A stretch of DNA of 64,000 nt, from assembly GCA_001913845.2 (NCBI GenBank), contig MKGP02000041.1, positions 1 through 64,000 on the forward strand. Direction: 5' to 3'. The notes under the pieces are model-generated. The model did no database searches and was not told where the DNA came from. It saw only the letters and a list, made by a program, of their open reading frames with translations. The DNA comes from Limnothrix sp. CACIAM 69d (GTDB lineage Bacteria; Cyanobacteriota; Cyanobacteriia; CACIAM-69d). Both the position numbers and the translations under genes were made by a program. Below are positions 7,829 through 16,138 of the stretch, piece after piece (positions within the stretch are counted from its first letter, which is position 1; each line of letters begins with the position of its first letter).

Positions 7829-8638
7829 CTAAAAGTCCGGGTCGTCGGCCAGGGTTTGCAGGTGCTGCAAGAACTGCAACAGTTCCCGATCGGTCAGTTG
7901 AGCCCGGGTGCGCTTACCAAAGGCCATTTGCAAATATTCCACGCCCTGTTGCTTGTTCCAGCCCAAACGCTTCATCAGCACATCTGTTTGGGCGATCGCG
8001 TCGGATAGATCCGTGGGCGTTGGCGCGGGTGCTGGTGCAGGAACGGGGGTGGGGGCTGGCGCGGGGGGACTGGCGCGGCGCGATCGCTTGGGGGCGGGAG
8101 CCGGGGCTGGCTCTGGTTCCGGCTCTGGGGGCCATTCTGGTTCCATGGTGGGCAAGGGATCGCTCTCCCCATGCTCGACCTCGTAGAGATCCTCATAGCC
8201 GGGCGATGCAGATTCCAGGGTTGGATCAATGCCCGATCGTCCATCAAATCGATCGGGCGATCGATCATCAAATCGGTCACCAACCACATCAACCATCGGC
8301 GCGGTCTCAACCATCGGCGCGGCCAGGGGAGCCGGAATCGGGGTCGAAATTGGGGTCACCACGGACAAGGCGGCCGGAAGCTGGTAAGTGGGGGTGCTGC
8401 TGATCAGTTGGGCCTGCCCCCGATCGGCCGGCTCCAAAAACAAGCCCACCGCTTCCAAGGCCCGCAACCGGGCCCGATCTTCAGCTTCCTCCAGTTGCTC
8501 CGAAGCGCCAAACCCCGTGGCCAACACCGTGCCTTCCAGGGTGACGGCCGCCCGCACAATAAACTTTCCCTGGTTCACTTCAATGATTTCGGATGTGAGA
8601 CTGCCGTTGGGATAACGGGCACGGAATTCGGCAAACAT
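7829..8638 (-). CDS. Conserved protein with Rad52/DdrA-like N-terminus
   Basis: This 269-residue protein has three parts. Residues 1-72 form a compact domain with the run SLTSEIIEV, a central ATGFG and an alanine-rich helix EEAEDRARLRALEAVGL. That order resembles the DdrA/Rad52-like annealing proteins of phages and actinobacteria, where ATG is followed by a helix of the type AETSAIGRALA. Residues 75-208 are a disordered Pro/Ala/Glu linker. Residues 209-269 are helical (LMKRLGWNKQQGVEYL, then KRTRAQLTDRELLQFL) and resemble the small C-terminal module often attached to such proteins. I think single-strand DNA binding or annealing is possible, but this is inference from pattern alone. It may share an upstream region with GT39 copy 2. 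Confidence 0.55.
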   Translation of the reverse strand: MFAEFRARYPNGSLTSEIIEVNQGKFIVRAAVTLEGTVLATGFGASEQLEEAEDRARLRALEAVGLFLEPADRGQAQLISSTPTYQLPAALSVVTPISTPIPAPLAAPMVETAPMVDVVGDRFDDRSPDRFDGRSGIDPTLESASPGYEDLYEVEHGESDPLPTMEPEWPPEPEPEPAPAPAPKRSRRASPPAPAPTPVPAPAPAPTPTDLSDAIAQTDVLMKRLGWNKQQGVEYLQMAFGKRTRAQLTDRELLQFLQHLQTLADDPDF

Positions 8639-9129
8639 GGCACAAACCGATCTCGGTTAGGTGGGCGAGCTGAGCAAACGGGGGGATGGCGGCGATCGTG
8701 CGGCTAGGGTAACCCGCGTGTCAATGATTGACAAGGTGCACGCCACGCTCTAGCGTAGATGGGCCCGAGCGCAGCCGCTCCCTCCAGTGTGTTCCTGCAT
8801 TGATTTGGTGTTTGGAGTGTCTTTGGACGAGGGTTCCCATCGACCACCCCCTCCCAATGCCACAACGCTGCAACTTCGATCTTGCCGGTTCAAGATCTTG
8901 CAGCACCCAATGCGGAACCTTTCCGGCCCTAGCTCGAGTGACGCTTGTGGATTTCCCGCCCGATCGATGCGACGGGCCCCGACCAGCAACGCTCCAGAGG
9001 CATAGGGATCGTCGTCAGTACGGTTAATGTTCATGGCATTCAACAATGCTGTTCGCAGCACTGTGATGGCTGTCGCTCGCGCCTCATTCGCCCCATCCCA
9101 TTCTCTGTGCCCGGAGGTTGACGCGCTTC
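8639..9129. other. Intergenic region between divergent genes
   Basis: These 491 bases separate the Rad52-like gene from the RNB gene. I find a promoter candidate at 8728-8756 and no convincing gene. Minus-strand ORF 8750-9061 and plus-strand ORF 8728-9027 are open but have no ribosome binding site or family likeness. If the promoter is right, the RNB mRNA has a leader of roughly 370 bases. Confidence 0.5.
8728..8756 (+). promoter_or_regulatory. Candidate promoter of the RNB gene
   Basis: A perfect -35 box TTGACA (8728-8733) is followed after 17 bases by TAGCGT (8751-8756), a weak -10 match. Confidence 0.35.
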
Positions 9130-11541
9130 ATGGAATTTTCGATCGCTTCCCTACTCGCGAGCTTTACCTCAGAAAAGTCGCTCACGCCAAAGGTTCTTGA
9201 ACAAAAGTTGGGCACTCGCGAAGGACGCGGCAATCGCCAGCTTCAGATTGCCCTGGACGCACTGGAAAAGTTGGGGATTTTGAATAAGGAGCGCGGTCGC
9301 TATCGCCGGTTGGAACAGGAGGGCATGTTTGAGGCCAAGCTGCGTTGCTCCAGTAAGGGGTTTTGCTTTGCCATTCAGGATGACGACGACGCGGAAGATG
9401 TCTATGTGCGGGAATGTCACCTGAATCATGCCTGGAATGGCGATCGGGTGTTGGTGAAGGTGATCAAGGAGGGCGGCGGTCGCAGTCGGCGGCGCAGTCC
9501 TGAAGGTCATGTGGAGCTGGTGCTCGATCGGGCGAATTCGTCTCTGTTGGCCCGGGTGGAAAAAGGCGAGGACGGGATTTTTCGGGCGGCTCCTTTGGAC
9601 GATCGATTGCTGTTCCGGGTGGAACTGGACACCAGCGGGGTGGACTTGGACGCGATCGTCAACTACCTGGTGAGCGTGGAAATTGTCCGTTACCCGATCG
9701 GGCAGTTGCCGCCCTTGGGCCGCGTGATCAAGGTGTTGGGGGCCGATGCGGACGCGGCGGCTCCGGCCGACATTGTGGTCTGTAAATATGGGTTACATGA
9801 AAGCTTCCCGGAGGAGGTTGTGGCGGCGGCAGCAGCGTTACCGGCTCCGGCGGACAGCTTGAAGGCGAGCGCCATTCAAGGACGGTTGGATTTGCGATCG
9901 CTGCTGACGGTGGCAACGGTGACCGCCACGGCCGGAGAGCTGCCCCCGGTGATCGATCGCGCCATTACCTTGGAAACCAACCCGGCAGGCCATATGCGGT
10001 TGGGGCTGCATGTGCCCGATGTGGCTCACTATGTGGAGCCGGATTCACCGCTCGATCGCGAAGCCCGGCGGCGGGGTGTGGCGGCCGACTTGGGGGCCCA
10101 ATGGTTGCCGCTGTTCCCGGCGGATCTTTACGCACGCCATGGTTCCTTGGGTCTAGGGTGCGATCGCCTGGCCACTTCCGTGCTGCTGACCTTTAATGAG
10201 CAGGGTGAATTACTGGAGTTTGAAATTCATCCCAGCGTGGTGCGGGCCGATGCCACCCTGACGGAAGCACAGCTCGATGCGTTCTTGGACGGCAACCAGG
10301 CGGATCCGGAGTTGCCCCAAGCCCCCGCGATCGGGGATTTGTTAACCCAACTGAAAACCCTGGCGGCGGCCCTGCGGGGCCAGCGGCTCAGTCGGGGTGG
10401 GTTTGATCTGAGCGGTTACCGAGGGCTGACCTCGTTTGATCGCGAGGATGTGCCCGGTGCGCCGATCGCCCCGATCGGGATTGCCCCCACGGCCCGTGTC
10501 CTGTTAGCGGAAGTGACGATCGCCGCCAATGCCGTGGTCGCCAGCCATCTGCAAGCCCTGCAAGTGCCCACACTCTACCGAGTGCAAGCGGCCCCCAGTC
10601 CTGGGGATGTGCAGGAAACCCTGCGGTTGGCCGGCAACCTGGGCTTGGAGCTGACCCTGGAACAGGCCGATCAGGTGACCCCCCGCGATGTGCAACAGTG
10701 GCTGCAACAGGCCACCGATGGCGACACCCGCAAAATCCTAAATCGTCTGTTGGTGGAAGCCCTGAAGCCAGCCGCCTACAGCCACGAACCTCGCTCCCAC
10801 TTTGGTTTGGCCCTGCCGGTTTACACCACCCTGAATGCGCCCACTCGCCATTACGGAGACCTGTTGGTGCAACGGAGCTTGAACACCCTCTTTGCCAAGG
10901 GGCGCGATCGACGCACGGCCCGCAGCAAAGAAGGCGTGAATTTGCACCACAGTTCTTGCCATGGGGCGATCGGTTGGAACCTGTTGCCCACGGAAGATCA
11001 ACAGGAGTTGGAAGCCTCGATTACCAGTGCGGCCTGGCTGCTGAGCGATCGGGAACGATTGATCCAAGAAGCCGCCGCCGACAGCCACGGCCTCCGCAAA
11101 ACCGCCGCCATGCGGGCCCGGATTGGCGAAACCTTCAGCGGCCCGATCGTGGGCGTGCAGTCCTACGGCTTCTTTGTGGAGCTAGAGGCCTTGGGCATTG
11201 AAGGGCTGGTGCATGTGTCCTCCCTGAAGGATGACTGGTACGAGTATCGATCGCGCCAGCAAATGTTGATTGGTCGCAAGAGCCGCCGCCAATATGCCCT
11301 CGGGGGCCGTGTGGAAGTGGAAGTGCGCGGCGTGGACTACTACCGCCAGCAAATTGACTTGGTGGCCGTCAGTGGTGGGGCCGAGTCCAACTTTGATGCG
11401 CTGGTGGACGATGAAGACGAAGCCGATGATTCGGATCTGACCTTTGGCTACGGGGCTGAGGAGCCGGAAGAATCGGATCTTGTGGATCTCCATGAGCCGG
11501 ACGATTTGGAAGCACCCCTCGACGAGTTCGACGACGACTAG
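9130..11541 (+). CDS. RNB-family (RNase II/R) protein, probably Zam type
   Basis: This 803-residue protein has an N-terminal winged-helix region, a cold-shock-like region containing LRCSSKGFCFAIQDDDD, a central RNB domain, an S1 domain (about residues 670-750) and a very acidic tail of about 50 residues. The family degrades RNA 3' to 5'. The RNB core is recognisable in HVPDVAHYVEPDSPLDREA and in APTRHYGDLLVQR, which keeps the arginine of the active site. The usual TID...DxDDA aspartate cluster is replaced by TVATVTA...PVIDRAI, leaving one Asp near residue 276. It resembles the cyanobacterial Zam protein linked to acetazolamide resistance. ATG 9130 is chosen because GGAGG lies 12 bases upstream; a TTG at 9118 is less likely. 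Confidence 0.82.
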   Translation: MEFSIASLLASFTSEKSLTPKVLEQKLGTREGRGNRQLQIALDALEKLGILNKERGRYRRLEQEGMFEAKLRCSSKGFCFAIQDDDDAEDVYVRECHLNHAWNGDRVLVKVIKEGGGRSRRRSPEGHVELVLDRANSSLLARVEKGEDGIFRAAPLDDRLLFRVELDTSGVDLDAIVNYLVSVEIVRYPIGQLPPLGRVIKVLGADADAAAPADIVVCKYGLHESFPEEVVAAAAALPAPADSLKASAIQGRLDLRSLLTVATVTATAGELPPVIDRAITLETNPAGHMRLGLHVPDVAHYVEPDSPLDREARRRGVAADLGAQWLPLFPADLYARHGSLGLGCDRLATSVLLTFNEQGELLEFEIHPSVVRADATLTEAQLDAFLDGNQADPELPQAPAIGDLLTQLKTLAAALRGQRLSRGGFDLSGYRGLTSFDREDVPGAPIAPIGIAPTARVLLAEVTIAANAVVASHLQALQVPTLYRVQAAPSPGDVQETLRLAGNLGLELTLEQADQVTPRDVQQWLQQATDGDTRKILNRLLVEALKPAAYSHEPRSHFGLALPVYTTLNAPTRHYGDLLVQRSLNTLFAKGRDRRTARSKEGVNLHHSSCHGAIGWNLLPTEDQQELEASITSAAWLLSDRERLIQEAAADSHGLRKTAAMRARIGETFSGPIVGVQSYGFFVELEALGIEGLVHVSSLKDDWYEYRSRQQMLIGRKSRRQYALGGRVEVEVRGVDYYRQQIDLVAVSGGAESNFDALVDDEDEADDSDLTFGYGAEEPEESDLVDLHEPDDLEAPLDEFDDD

Positions 11542-11560
11542 ATCCGCTGCCTATCCTAGA

Positions 11561-11591
11561 AGGAGCGATCGCCCCGGTGATCGCTCCTTTT
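11561..11591 (+). terminator. Terminator after the RNB gene
   Basis: AGGAGCGATC (11561-11570) pairs perfectly with GATCGCTCCT (11579-11588) around an 8-base loop and runs into a short T tract. It lies 20 bases after the RNB stop and before the carbonic anhydrase gene. Confidence 0.75.
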
Positions 11592-11678
11592 GCTTGGGAA
11601 CCGGTTCCTGAACGCTGGTTCCTGAACCTTGGGAATCGGGAACTCGAAATCGGGCCATTCGGAAGTCAAGAGCAAGCC

Positions 11679-12473
11679 ATGAAACGTCGTCAGTGGTTGT
11701 GGCAAGGATCCCTCGCGCTGGGCGGGGCCCTTGGCAGTTGGGCGGGATTGGGCGATCGCCCCGTTCGGGCCGCCACCCGTTGGAGCTATGACGGCCCCAC
11801 CGGCCCCAACCACTGGAGCGAGCTGGATCCTGCCTTTGCGACCTGTGGCCTCGGTCAGCGCCAATCCCCGATCGATCTGGCTGCCCAGAAACAGCTTGGG
11901 CCCGTGGATTTGCGGTTGGCTTACCAATCCGTACCCCTGACGGCCCGCAACACGGGGCGATCGATCTTTGTGGACTGCCCGCCCGGCACTTGCACCCTGC
12001 ATCTGGGCGATCGACCCTATGACCTCTTGCAATTCCACTTTCACCACCCCAGCGAGCATCACCGCGCCGGCCGCACCTTTCCCGCAGAAGTGCATTTTGT
12101 CCATCGCGATCGGGCCGGATCCCTGTTGGTGTTGGGCCTTTGGTTAACGGCCGCAGCCCCAACCAAAACCGCCAGTTCCCCGCAGGCCGCCCCCCAACTG
12201 TTGCAAGAATTATTAGCCCACGCCCCGATCGCCCTCGGAACCAGCCTCGATCGCGCTTGGCAAGGGAACCCCGCCGACCTGTTGCCCCCCATTCCCCGAT
12301 CGCTCTACCACTACCAAGGCTCCCTCACCACGCCCCCTTGTTCCGAAGGGGTGACTTGGCTGCTGTTGCCAGAACCCCAGTCGATCGCCCCCGCCCTGCT
12401 CACCGAGTTGCAAACCCGCTTGGGAACCAACGCCCGCCCCCTCCAGGCCCAGCTTGCCACCCCCAAAGCCTAG
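11679..12473 (+). CDS. ecaA: Alpha-class carbonic anhydrase, exported
   Basis: This 264-residue enzyme interconverts carbon dioxide and bicarbonate, probably in the periplasm. Zinc ligands are His120 and His122 in FHFHHPSEH and His139 in AEVHFVH. The substrate-pocket motif SLTTPPCSEGV is present near the C-terminus, and Cys residues near 56 and 100-105 could form a disulfide. The N-terminus MKRRQWLWQG with a hydrophobic stretch looks like a twin-arginine signal. I start at ATG 11679 for that reason; the open frame extends 34 codons upstream through the terminator of the preceding gene. The gene ends 3 bases before the end of the convergent kinase gene. EcaA is the name used for cyanobacterial alpha-type enzymes. 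Confidence 0.9.
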   Translation: MKRRQWLWQGSLALGGALGSWAGLGDRPVRAATRWSYDGPTGPNHWSELDPAFATCGLGQRQSPIDLAAQKQLGPVDLRLAYQSVPLTARNTGRSIFVDCPPGTCTLHLGDRPYDLLQFHFHHPSEHHRAGRTFPAEVHFVHRDRAGSLLVLGLWLTAAAPTKTASSPQAAPQLLQELLAHAPIALGTSLDRAWQGNPADLLPPIPRSLYHYQGSLTTPPCSEGVTWLLLPEPQSIAPALLTELQTRLGTNARPLQAQLATPKA

Positions 12474-12475
12474 GC

Positions 12476-13897
12476 CTAGCGTTGGGAATTCGCCGACTCC
12501 TGCGCGGGCGAATCTGTCAAATTGGTTTGCTGAGTTGGAATTTGGATCGTGAAAGTTGTGCCCTGGCCGTATTGCGATCGGCAACTGAGTTTCCCCCGAT
12601 GCTTTTCCGTAATGATCTGATAGCTGATGGCTAGTCCCATTCCAGTTCCTTTACCTACATCCTTGGTTGTGAAAAAAGGATTGAAAATTTTGCCCTGAAT
12701 CAGTAGCGGAATTCCGATCCCATTATCAGCAATTTCAATCGCAATCCATTCGCTATCTAGAACAAAGGTACTGATTTCAATTGTTCCAAAATAGGTGGAA
12801 CTGCTGGGCATGATAATTTTCGAGTCTACTTTTTTAACGGCTTCCCCGATCGCATCGATCGCATTCTCTAAAATACTCATTAATGCTTGATTGAGGTATC
12901 GAGGATAGCATTCCACCAAAGGCAATTGACCATAATTTTTGGAAATAGAAATTGACTGTAATTTGGCTTTTAGTTGATAATTTAAGATTTTAAGGATTCC
13001 GTCAATGTCTTCATGCAAACTGATAGTTTTTAGCTCAGATTCATCAATTCGCGAGAAGCTTCGTAAATCCAAGACAATTTGTCGAATGCGATGAGTCCCC
13101 GTCCGCATCGAGCTGATGATTTTTTGAGAGTCTTCTTTCAGAAATTCTAAATCAATGGTTTCAGTGAGTGATGAAATCGCAGCAGCAGTTTTCGAGTTAT
13201 GGGCTTGATGAAACTCCAAAGATTGAATCAGCGTTTGCAAATATTCTTCTAAATATTCCAAATTTCCATGAATAAAGTTCACGGGATTATTAATTTCGTG
13301 GGCAACCCCAGCCACAAGCTGCACCAAGCCCGACATTTTTTCAGACTGCACCAAATCGCATTGGGCTTGCTGAAGCCGCTCGATCGTGGCTTGTAACTTC
13401 TGATTAGCCGCATTTAGAGCTTGCGTTCGTTGGGCAACCCGTTTTTCGAGTTCTGTGTTCATCCGTTGCAACAATTGCTCAGCCTGGTGGCGATCGGTCA
13501 CATCCGTTAAGGATCCTGAAAATTCACCATCTGCGCCCCGGGGCTGAATCGTAATTTCTAACCAAACTGTCTGCTGACTGTGGTCTCGAAAGTGAATTTC
13601 CTGTCGCAAAGTGGCGCAATGATCTAAGTCAGCCAAAATCATTTGCCAGCCCCCTTGCTCGGTTTCATCCATAAACTGGGCCAAGGGCTTGCCTAGGCAC
13701 AAATCAATTGGAAAGCCAAGAATCTTTGTCCAAGCTGGATTTAAAAAGGTAATTTGACCCAAATGATCAACCTTAAAAACAATTTCACTCAGGTTTTCCA
13801 CTAGGGTTCGATAGCGGCGTTCGGATTCCGCGAGCCTCTCAATGAGTCGGTATTGAATTTGGGTATTTAGCTCATCACTTTTACTAAAATCAGTCAT
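12476..13897 (-). CDS. PAS-domain sensor histidine kinase
   Basis: This 473-residue kinase has no membrane segment. Residues 1-25 are helical, a PAS domain with a PAC-like end covers about 26-140, a coiled coil spans about 140-185, and the HisKA dimerisation region carries the phospho-acceptor His200 in VAHEINNP. The ATPase domain shows the N box ENAIDAI, the G1 box DNGIGIP and the G2 region KGTGMGLAIS. No response regulator is adjacent, so it is an orphan cytosolic kinase of unknown signal. The gene is more AT-rich than its neighbours, which may mean later acquisition or relaxed selection. A MITE-like element lies directly upstream. Confidence 0.88.
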   Translation of the reverse strand: MTDFSKSDELNTQIQYRLIERLAESERRYRTLVENLSEIVFKVDHLGQITFLNPAWTKILGFPIDLCLGKPLAQFMDETEQGGWQMILADLDHCATLRQEIHFRDHSQQTVWLEITIQPRGADGEFSGSLTDVTDRHQAEQLLQRMNTELEKRVAQRTQALNAANQKLQATIERLQQAQCDLVQSEKMSGLVQLVAGVAHEINNPVNFIHGNLEYLEEYLQTLIQSLEFHQAHNSKTAAAISSLTETIDLEFLKEDSQKIISSMRTGTHRIRQIVLDLRSFSRIDESELKTISLHEDIDGILKILNYQLKAKLQSISISKNYGQLPLVECYPRYLNQALMSILENAIDAIGEAVKKVDSKIIMPSSSTYFGTIEISTFVLDSEWIAIEIADNGIGIPLLIQGKIFNPFFTTKDVGKGTGMGLAISYQIITEKHRGKLSCRSQYGQGTTFTIQIPTQQTNLTDSPAQESANSQR

Positions 13898-13912
13898 TAT
13901 CCTGTTTTACCT

Positions 13913-14046
13913 AAGAGGATGTCTGAAAAGCCCAAATTGATACGCTGCAAGCTTCGACAATCAACAGGAGTAAGACACTTAAGCCCTTTGCCCCTGTGAT
14001 CGCCGTCCCTTAACTCGGTATTCCAAACACTTTTCAGACATTCTCT
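13913..14046. mobile_element. MITE-like element, copy 1
   Basis: About 134 bases are bounded by inverted repeats: AGAGGATGTCTGAAAAG at the left and CTTTTCAGACATTCTCT at the right, identical over 12 bp and near-identical beyond. There is no coding capacity. The interior contains a degenerate copy of the CTTAAGCCC palindrome at about 13974-14000. The right repeat encodes the last residues and stop codon of the isochorismatase-like gene. A degenerate relative lies at 18207-18345. Confidence 0.55.
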
Positions 14047-14636
14047 AAAGACTTGAGAAAAGACTCAGAATCAGTCACATTGGCATAAAGGGGAAACACA
14101 TTTTCTAAGTAAAATTCCTGCTCAAATGGAGTTCTGGCACAGGTGCAATCGGCCAAAACTGACACGCGATAGCCCTTTTCGTGGGCAGCTCGACCGGTGG
14201 AATCAATACAAACGGAAGTGACCGCACCGGCCAGCACGATATGGGTAATTTGATGTTTTTGGAGCAGCTCATGCAACGAGGTTCCCGTGAAGGCATTTAA
14301 ACCCCGCTTTCCGGGCACAACCCAAATTTGATCGTGAAAGGGCAAGAGGGCCTCAACCGTTTCTGCACCTTTTTTCCCTGCTTGGAAGGCTCCCACGTCG
14401 CGGACGGTTTTAAGGATACCAACGGGATCCACCAATTCTTCATAGGTGGGGGTGAAAAAAATTGGGGTCGCAATGGTAGGAACCCCGTGGGCGATCGCCC
14501 CGCGCACCACTTGTACCGTACTGTCCAGGATCCGATCGACTGGAACGGCCTGGTCAATCACAGACCGCAGGATCCCATCAGCAGCAAAATAGTCGTTTTG
14601 GAACCCAATCAAGATCAGGGCAACTGAACAGGACAT
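14034..14636 (-). CDS. Isochorismatase-like cysteine hydrolase
   Basis: This 200-residue protein has the isochorismatase/nicotinamidase fold. The catalytic Cys143 is in GAVTSVCIDSTG and the Lys110 equivalent is in VVPGKRGLNAF. The usual catalytic aspartate in the first strand (IDMQNDF in the family) is Gly11 here, in LILIGFQNDYF, while the following QND is kept. The protein may therefore use an altered mechanism or be a non-hydrolytic member; I recall related sequences with the same change, so it is probably a subgroup. The C-terminal codons fall inside the right inverted repeat of a MITE-like element. No neighbour suggests a substrate. Confidence 0.82.
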   Translation of the reverse strand: MSCSVALILIGFQNDYFAADGILRSVIDQAVPVDRILDSTVQVVRGAIAHGVPTIATPIFFTPTYEELVDPVGILKTVRDVGAFQAGKKGAETVEALLPFHDQIWVVPGKRGLNAFTGTSLHELLQKHQITHIVLAGAVTSVCIDSTGRAAHEKGYRVSVLADCTCARTPFEQEFYLENVFPLYANVTDSESFLKSLENV

Positions 14637-14828
14637 AACAAGCTTGGCTATTGGTCTTCTGTTCAGTTTTACGATCTCAATCTTGAGAGAGCAAGCGAAT
14701 TAGCCTAACCGACTTCTTCACGATCGATGCTATTGAATGGTGCTCAGAACCGTTGCTTTTAAAGCGACTTAGATTAGCGACTTAGATTGATGAGTTTGAT
14801 CTGAGCAATGATGACTTCATTCAAGGCA

Positions 14829-16016
14829 TCAATCGCATTCCGCAACCGGGGAAGGGGCCGCCGCCGCAATACCCACAGATGGTGATTCCGGTTCCACTTC
14901 GGGCAGAGATTTCACAGCACCGGGAGTGGGATCTTGGGCCCGCAAATTGGCCAAGGCTTCCTTGAGCAACACAGCCATGGGCACGGCCACCACCACGCCC
15001 AACAGGCCGCCCACGCGCACACCGGTGAGGATGGCCACAAACACCCAAAAGGGGTTCAGACCCGTCACACTGCCCAACACCCGAGGGGCCACCAGGTTTT
15101 CCACCACTTGCTGCACAATCAGAGCCGCAGCCAAGGCTTGCAGGGCCAGGCCAATATCCTGGAGGGCAATCAGGGAGATCACCGTGCCAATGCCCACGGA
15201 GCCGCCAAAGGGAACCAGAGCCATCAGCCCGATGGTGAGGCCAAAGAGCAGGCCAAAGGGAATTTTGAGCAACACAAACATGGTGGTTAGCCCCAGACCC
15301 AAGCAGGTGGCCGTGAGGATTTGCCCAATGAAGTAGTTTTGGAAGCTCGATCGCAGGGTGCGGGAAAAGGGCTGCTGAACCCGATCGGGCAGCCAAGCAA
15401 TCAAGCTATCCCAAATTTCTTCGCTGTGTTGCAGCAAATAGAAAGTGAGGACGATGGTTAGCACCACATCCAACAACCGAACCACCGTCACCACCGTGAC
15501 ATTCAGGGCCAAGTTGAGGGTGCGGCCGGCAATGCTTTGGAGTTCGGTTTTGAGGCGATCGTTCAGTTGGGAAATCACCCCATCTAAGCTGATGGGCAAA
15601 CCAAACAAGTCGGCTCGCTCATTCAGCATCATCAGTTGGCGCTGGCCCGAGTCAATCCATTCCGGCAGCCGCGCCACCAATTGTTGCGCCTGGGCCACCA
15701 CCAGCGGCACTAGGGTCACGCCCACGCCAATGACGATCGACAGGGCCACCAAAAACACCACGACGGCGGCCAGCCCTCGCTTCACCCCTTTGGCCGCGAG
15801 CCAGTTCACGGGATAGTTCAGCAAAAAGGCCAGCAAGGCCGTGACCAACAGCACCCCCAGCAACGATTGGAAGTAGCCAAAAATCGTGGCCAAGGCCCAG
15901 GCATTGAGCACGGTCAGGGGAGCAGCCAGGGCAAAGAATAGAAACCGTGATAGCGGCGAGAGCGATTCCCACCATTGAACCAGCTTGCTTGCGGGAAGTG
16001 GCTCAGTGTTGCTCAT
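14829..16016 (-). CDS. AI-2E family transporter (PerM/YdiK type)
   Basis: This 395-residue membrane protein of the AI-2E exporter family (UPF0118) has about eight membrane segments in the usual pattern. A pair lies near the N-terminus, a long extracytoplasmic loop with amphipathic helices follows, and a C-terminal block contains VPFGGSVGIG and the motif VVENLVAPRVLG. Family members have been linked to autoinducer, metabolite or ion export, so the substrate is uncertain. I choose ATG 16016 because AGGAG lies about 8 bases upstream; ATG 16058 and a longer frame to 16271 have no such site. It follows the iron-uptake genes on the same strand after 122 bases, but I see no functional link. Confidence 0.86.
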   Translation of the reverse strand: MSNTEPLPASKLVQWWESLSPLSRFLFFALAAPLTVLNAWALATIFGYFQSLLGVLLVTALLAFLLNYPVNWLAAKGVKRGLAAVVVFLVALSIVIGVGVTLVPLVVAQAQQLVARLPEWIDSGQRQLMMLNERADLFGLPISLDGVISQLNDRLKTELQSIAGRTLNLALNVTVVTVVRLLDVVLTIVLTFYLLQHSEEIWDSLIAWLPDRVQQPFSRTLRSSFQNYFIGQILTATCLGLGLTTMFVLLKIPFGLLFGLTIGLMALVPFGGSVGIGTVISLIALQDIGLALQALAAALIVQQVVENLVAPRVLGSVTGLNPFWVFVAILTGVRVGGLLGVVVAVPMAVLLKEALANLRAQDPTPGAVKSLPEVEPESPSVGIAAAAPSPVAECD

Positions 16017-16138
16017 GCGGGCGCGGCTCCTGCGCTGAGTTAGCAATGGTTTTCCCATTATCGCCAACTTGGGCGGGAAGCAACCCTTCTCTAGGACAAA
16101 ACTTTTGCAAAGGGGGCGATCGGGGCGGTGAATGGGAG

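Noticed and set aside
8750-9061. Minus-strand ORF of 103 codons in the RNB leader
   Set aside because: It has no Shine-Dalgarno, and its composition is unlike real proteins nearby. It overlaps the better promoter candidate.
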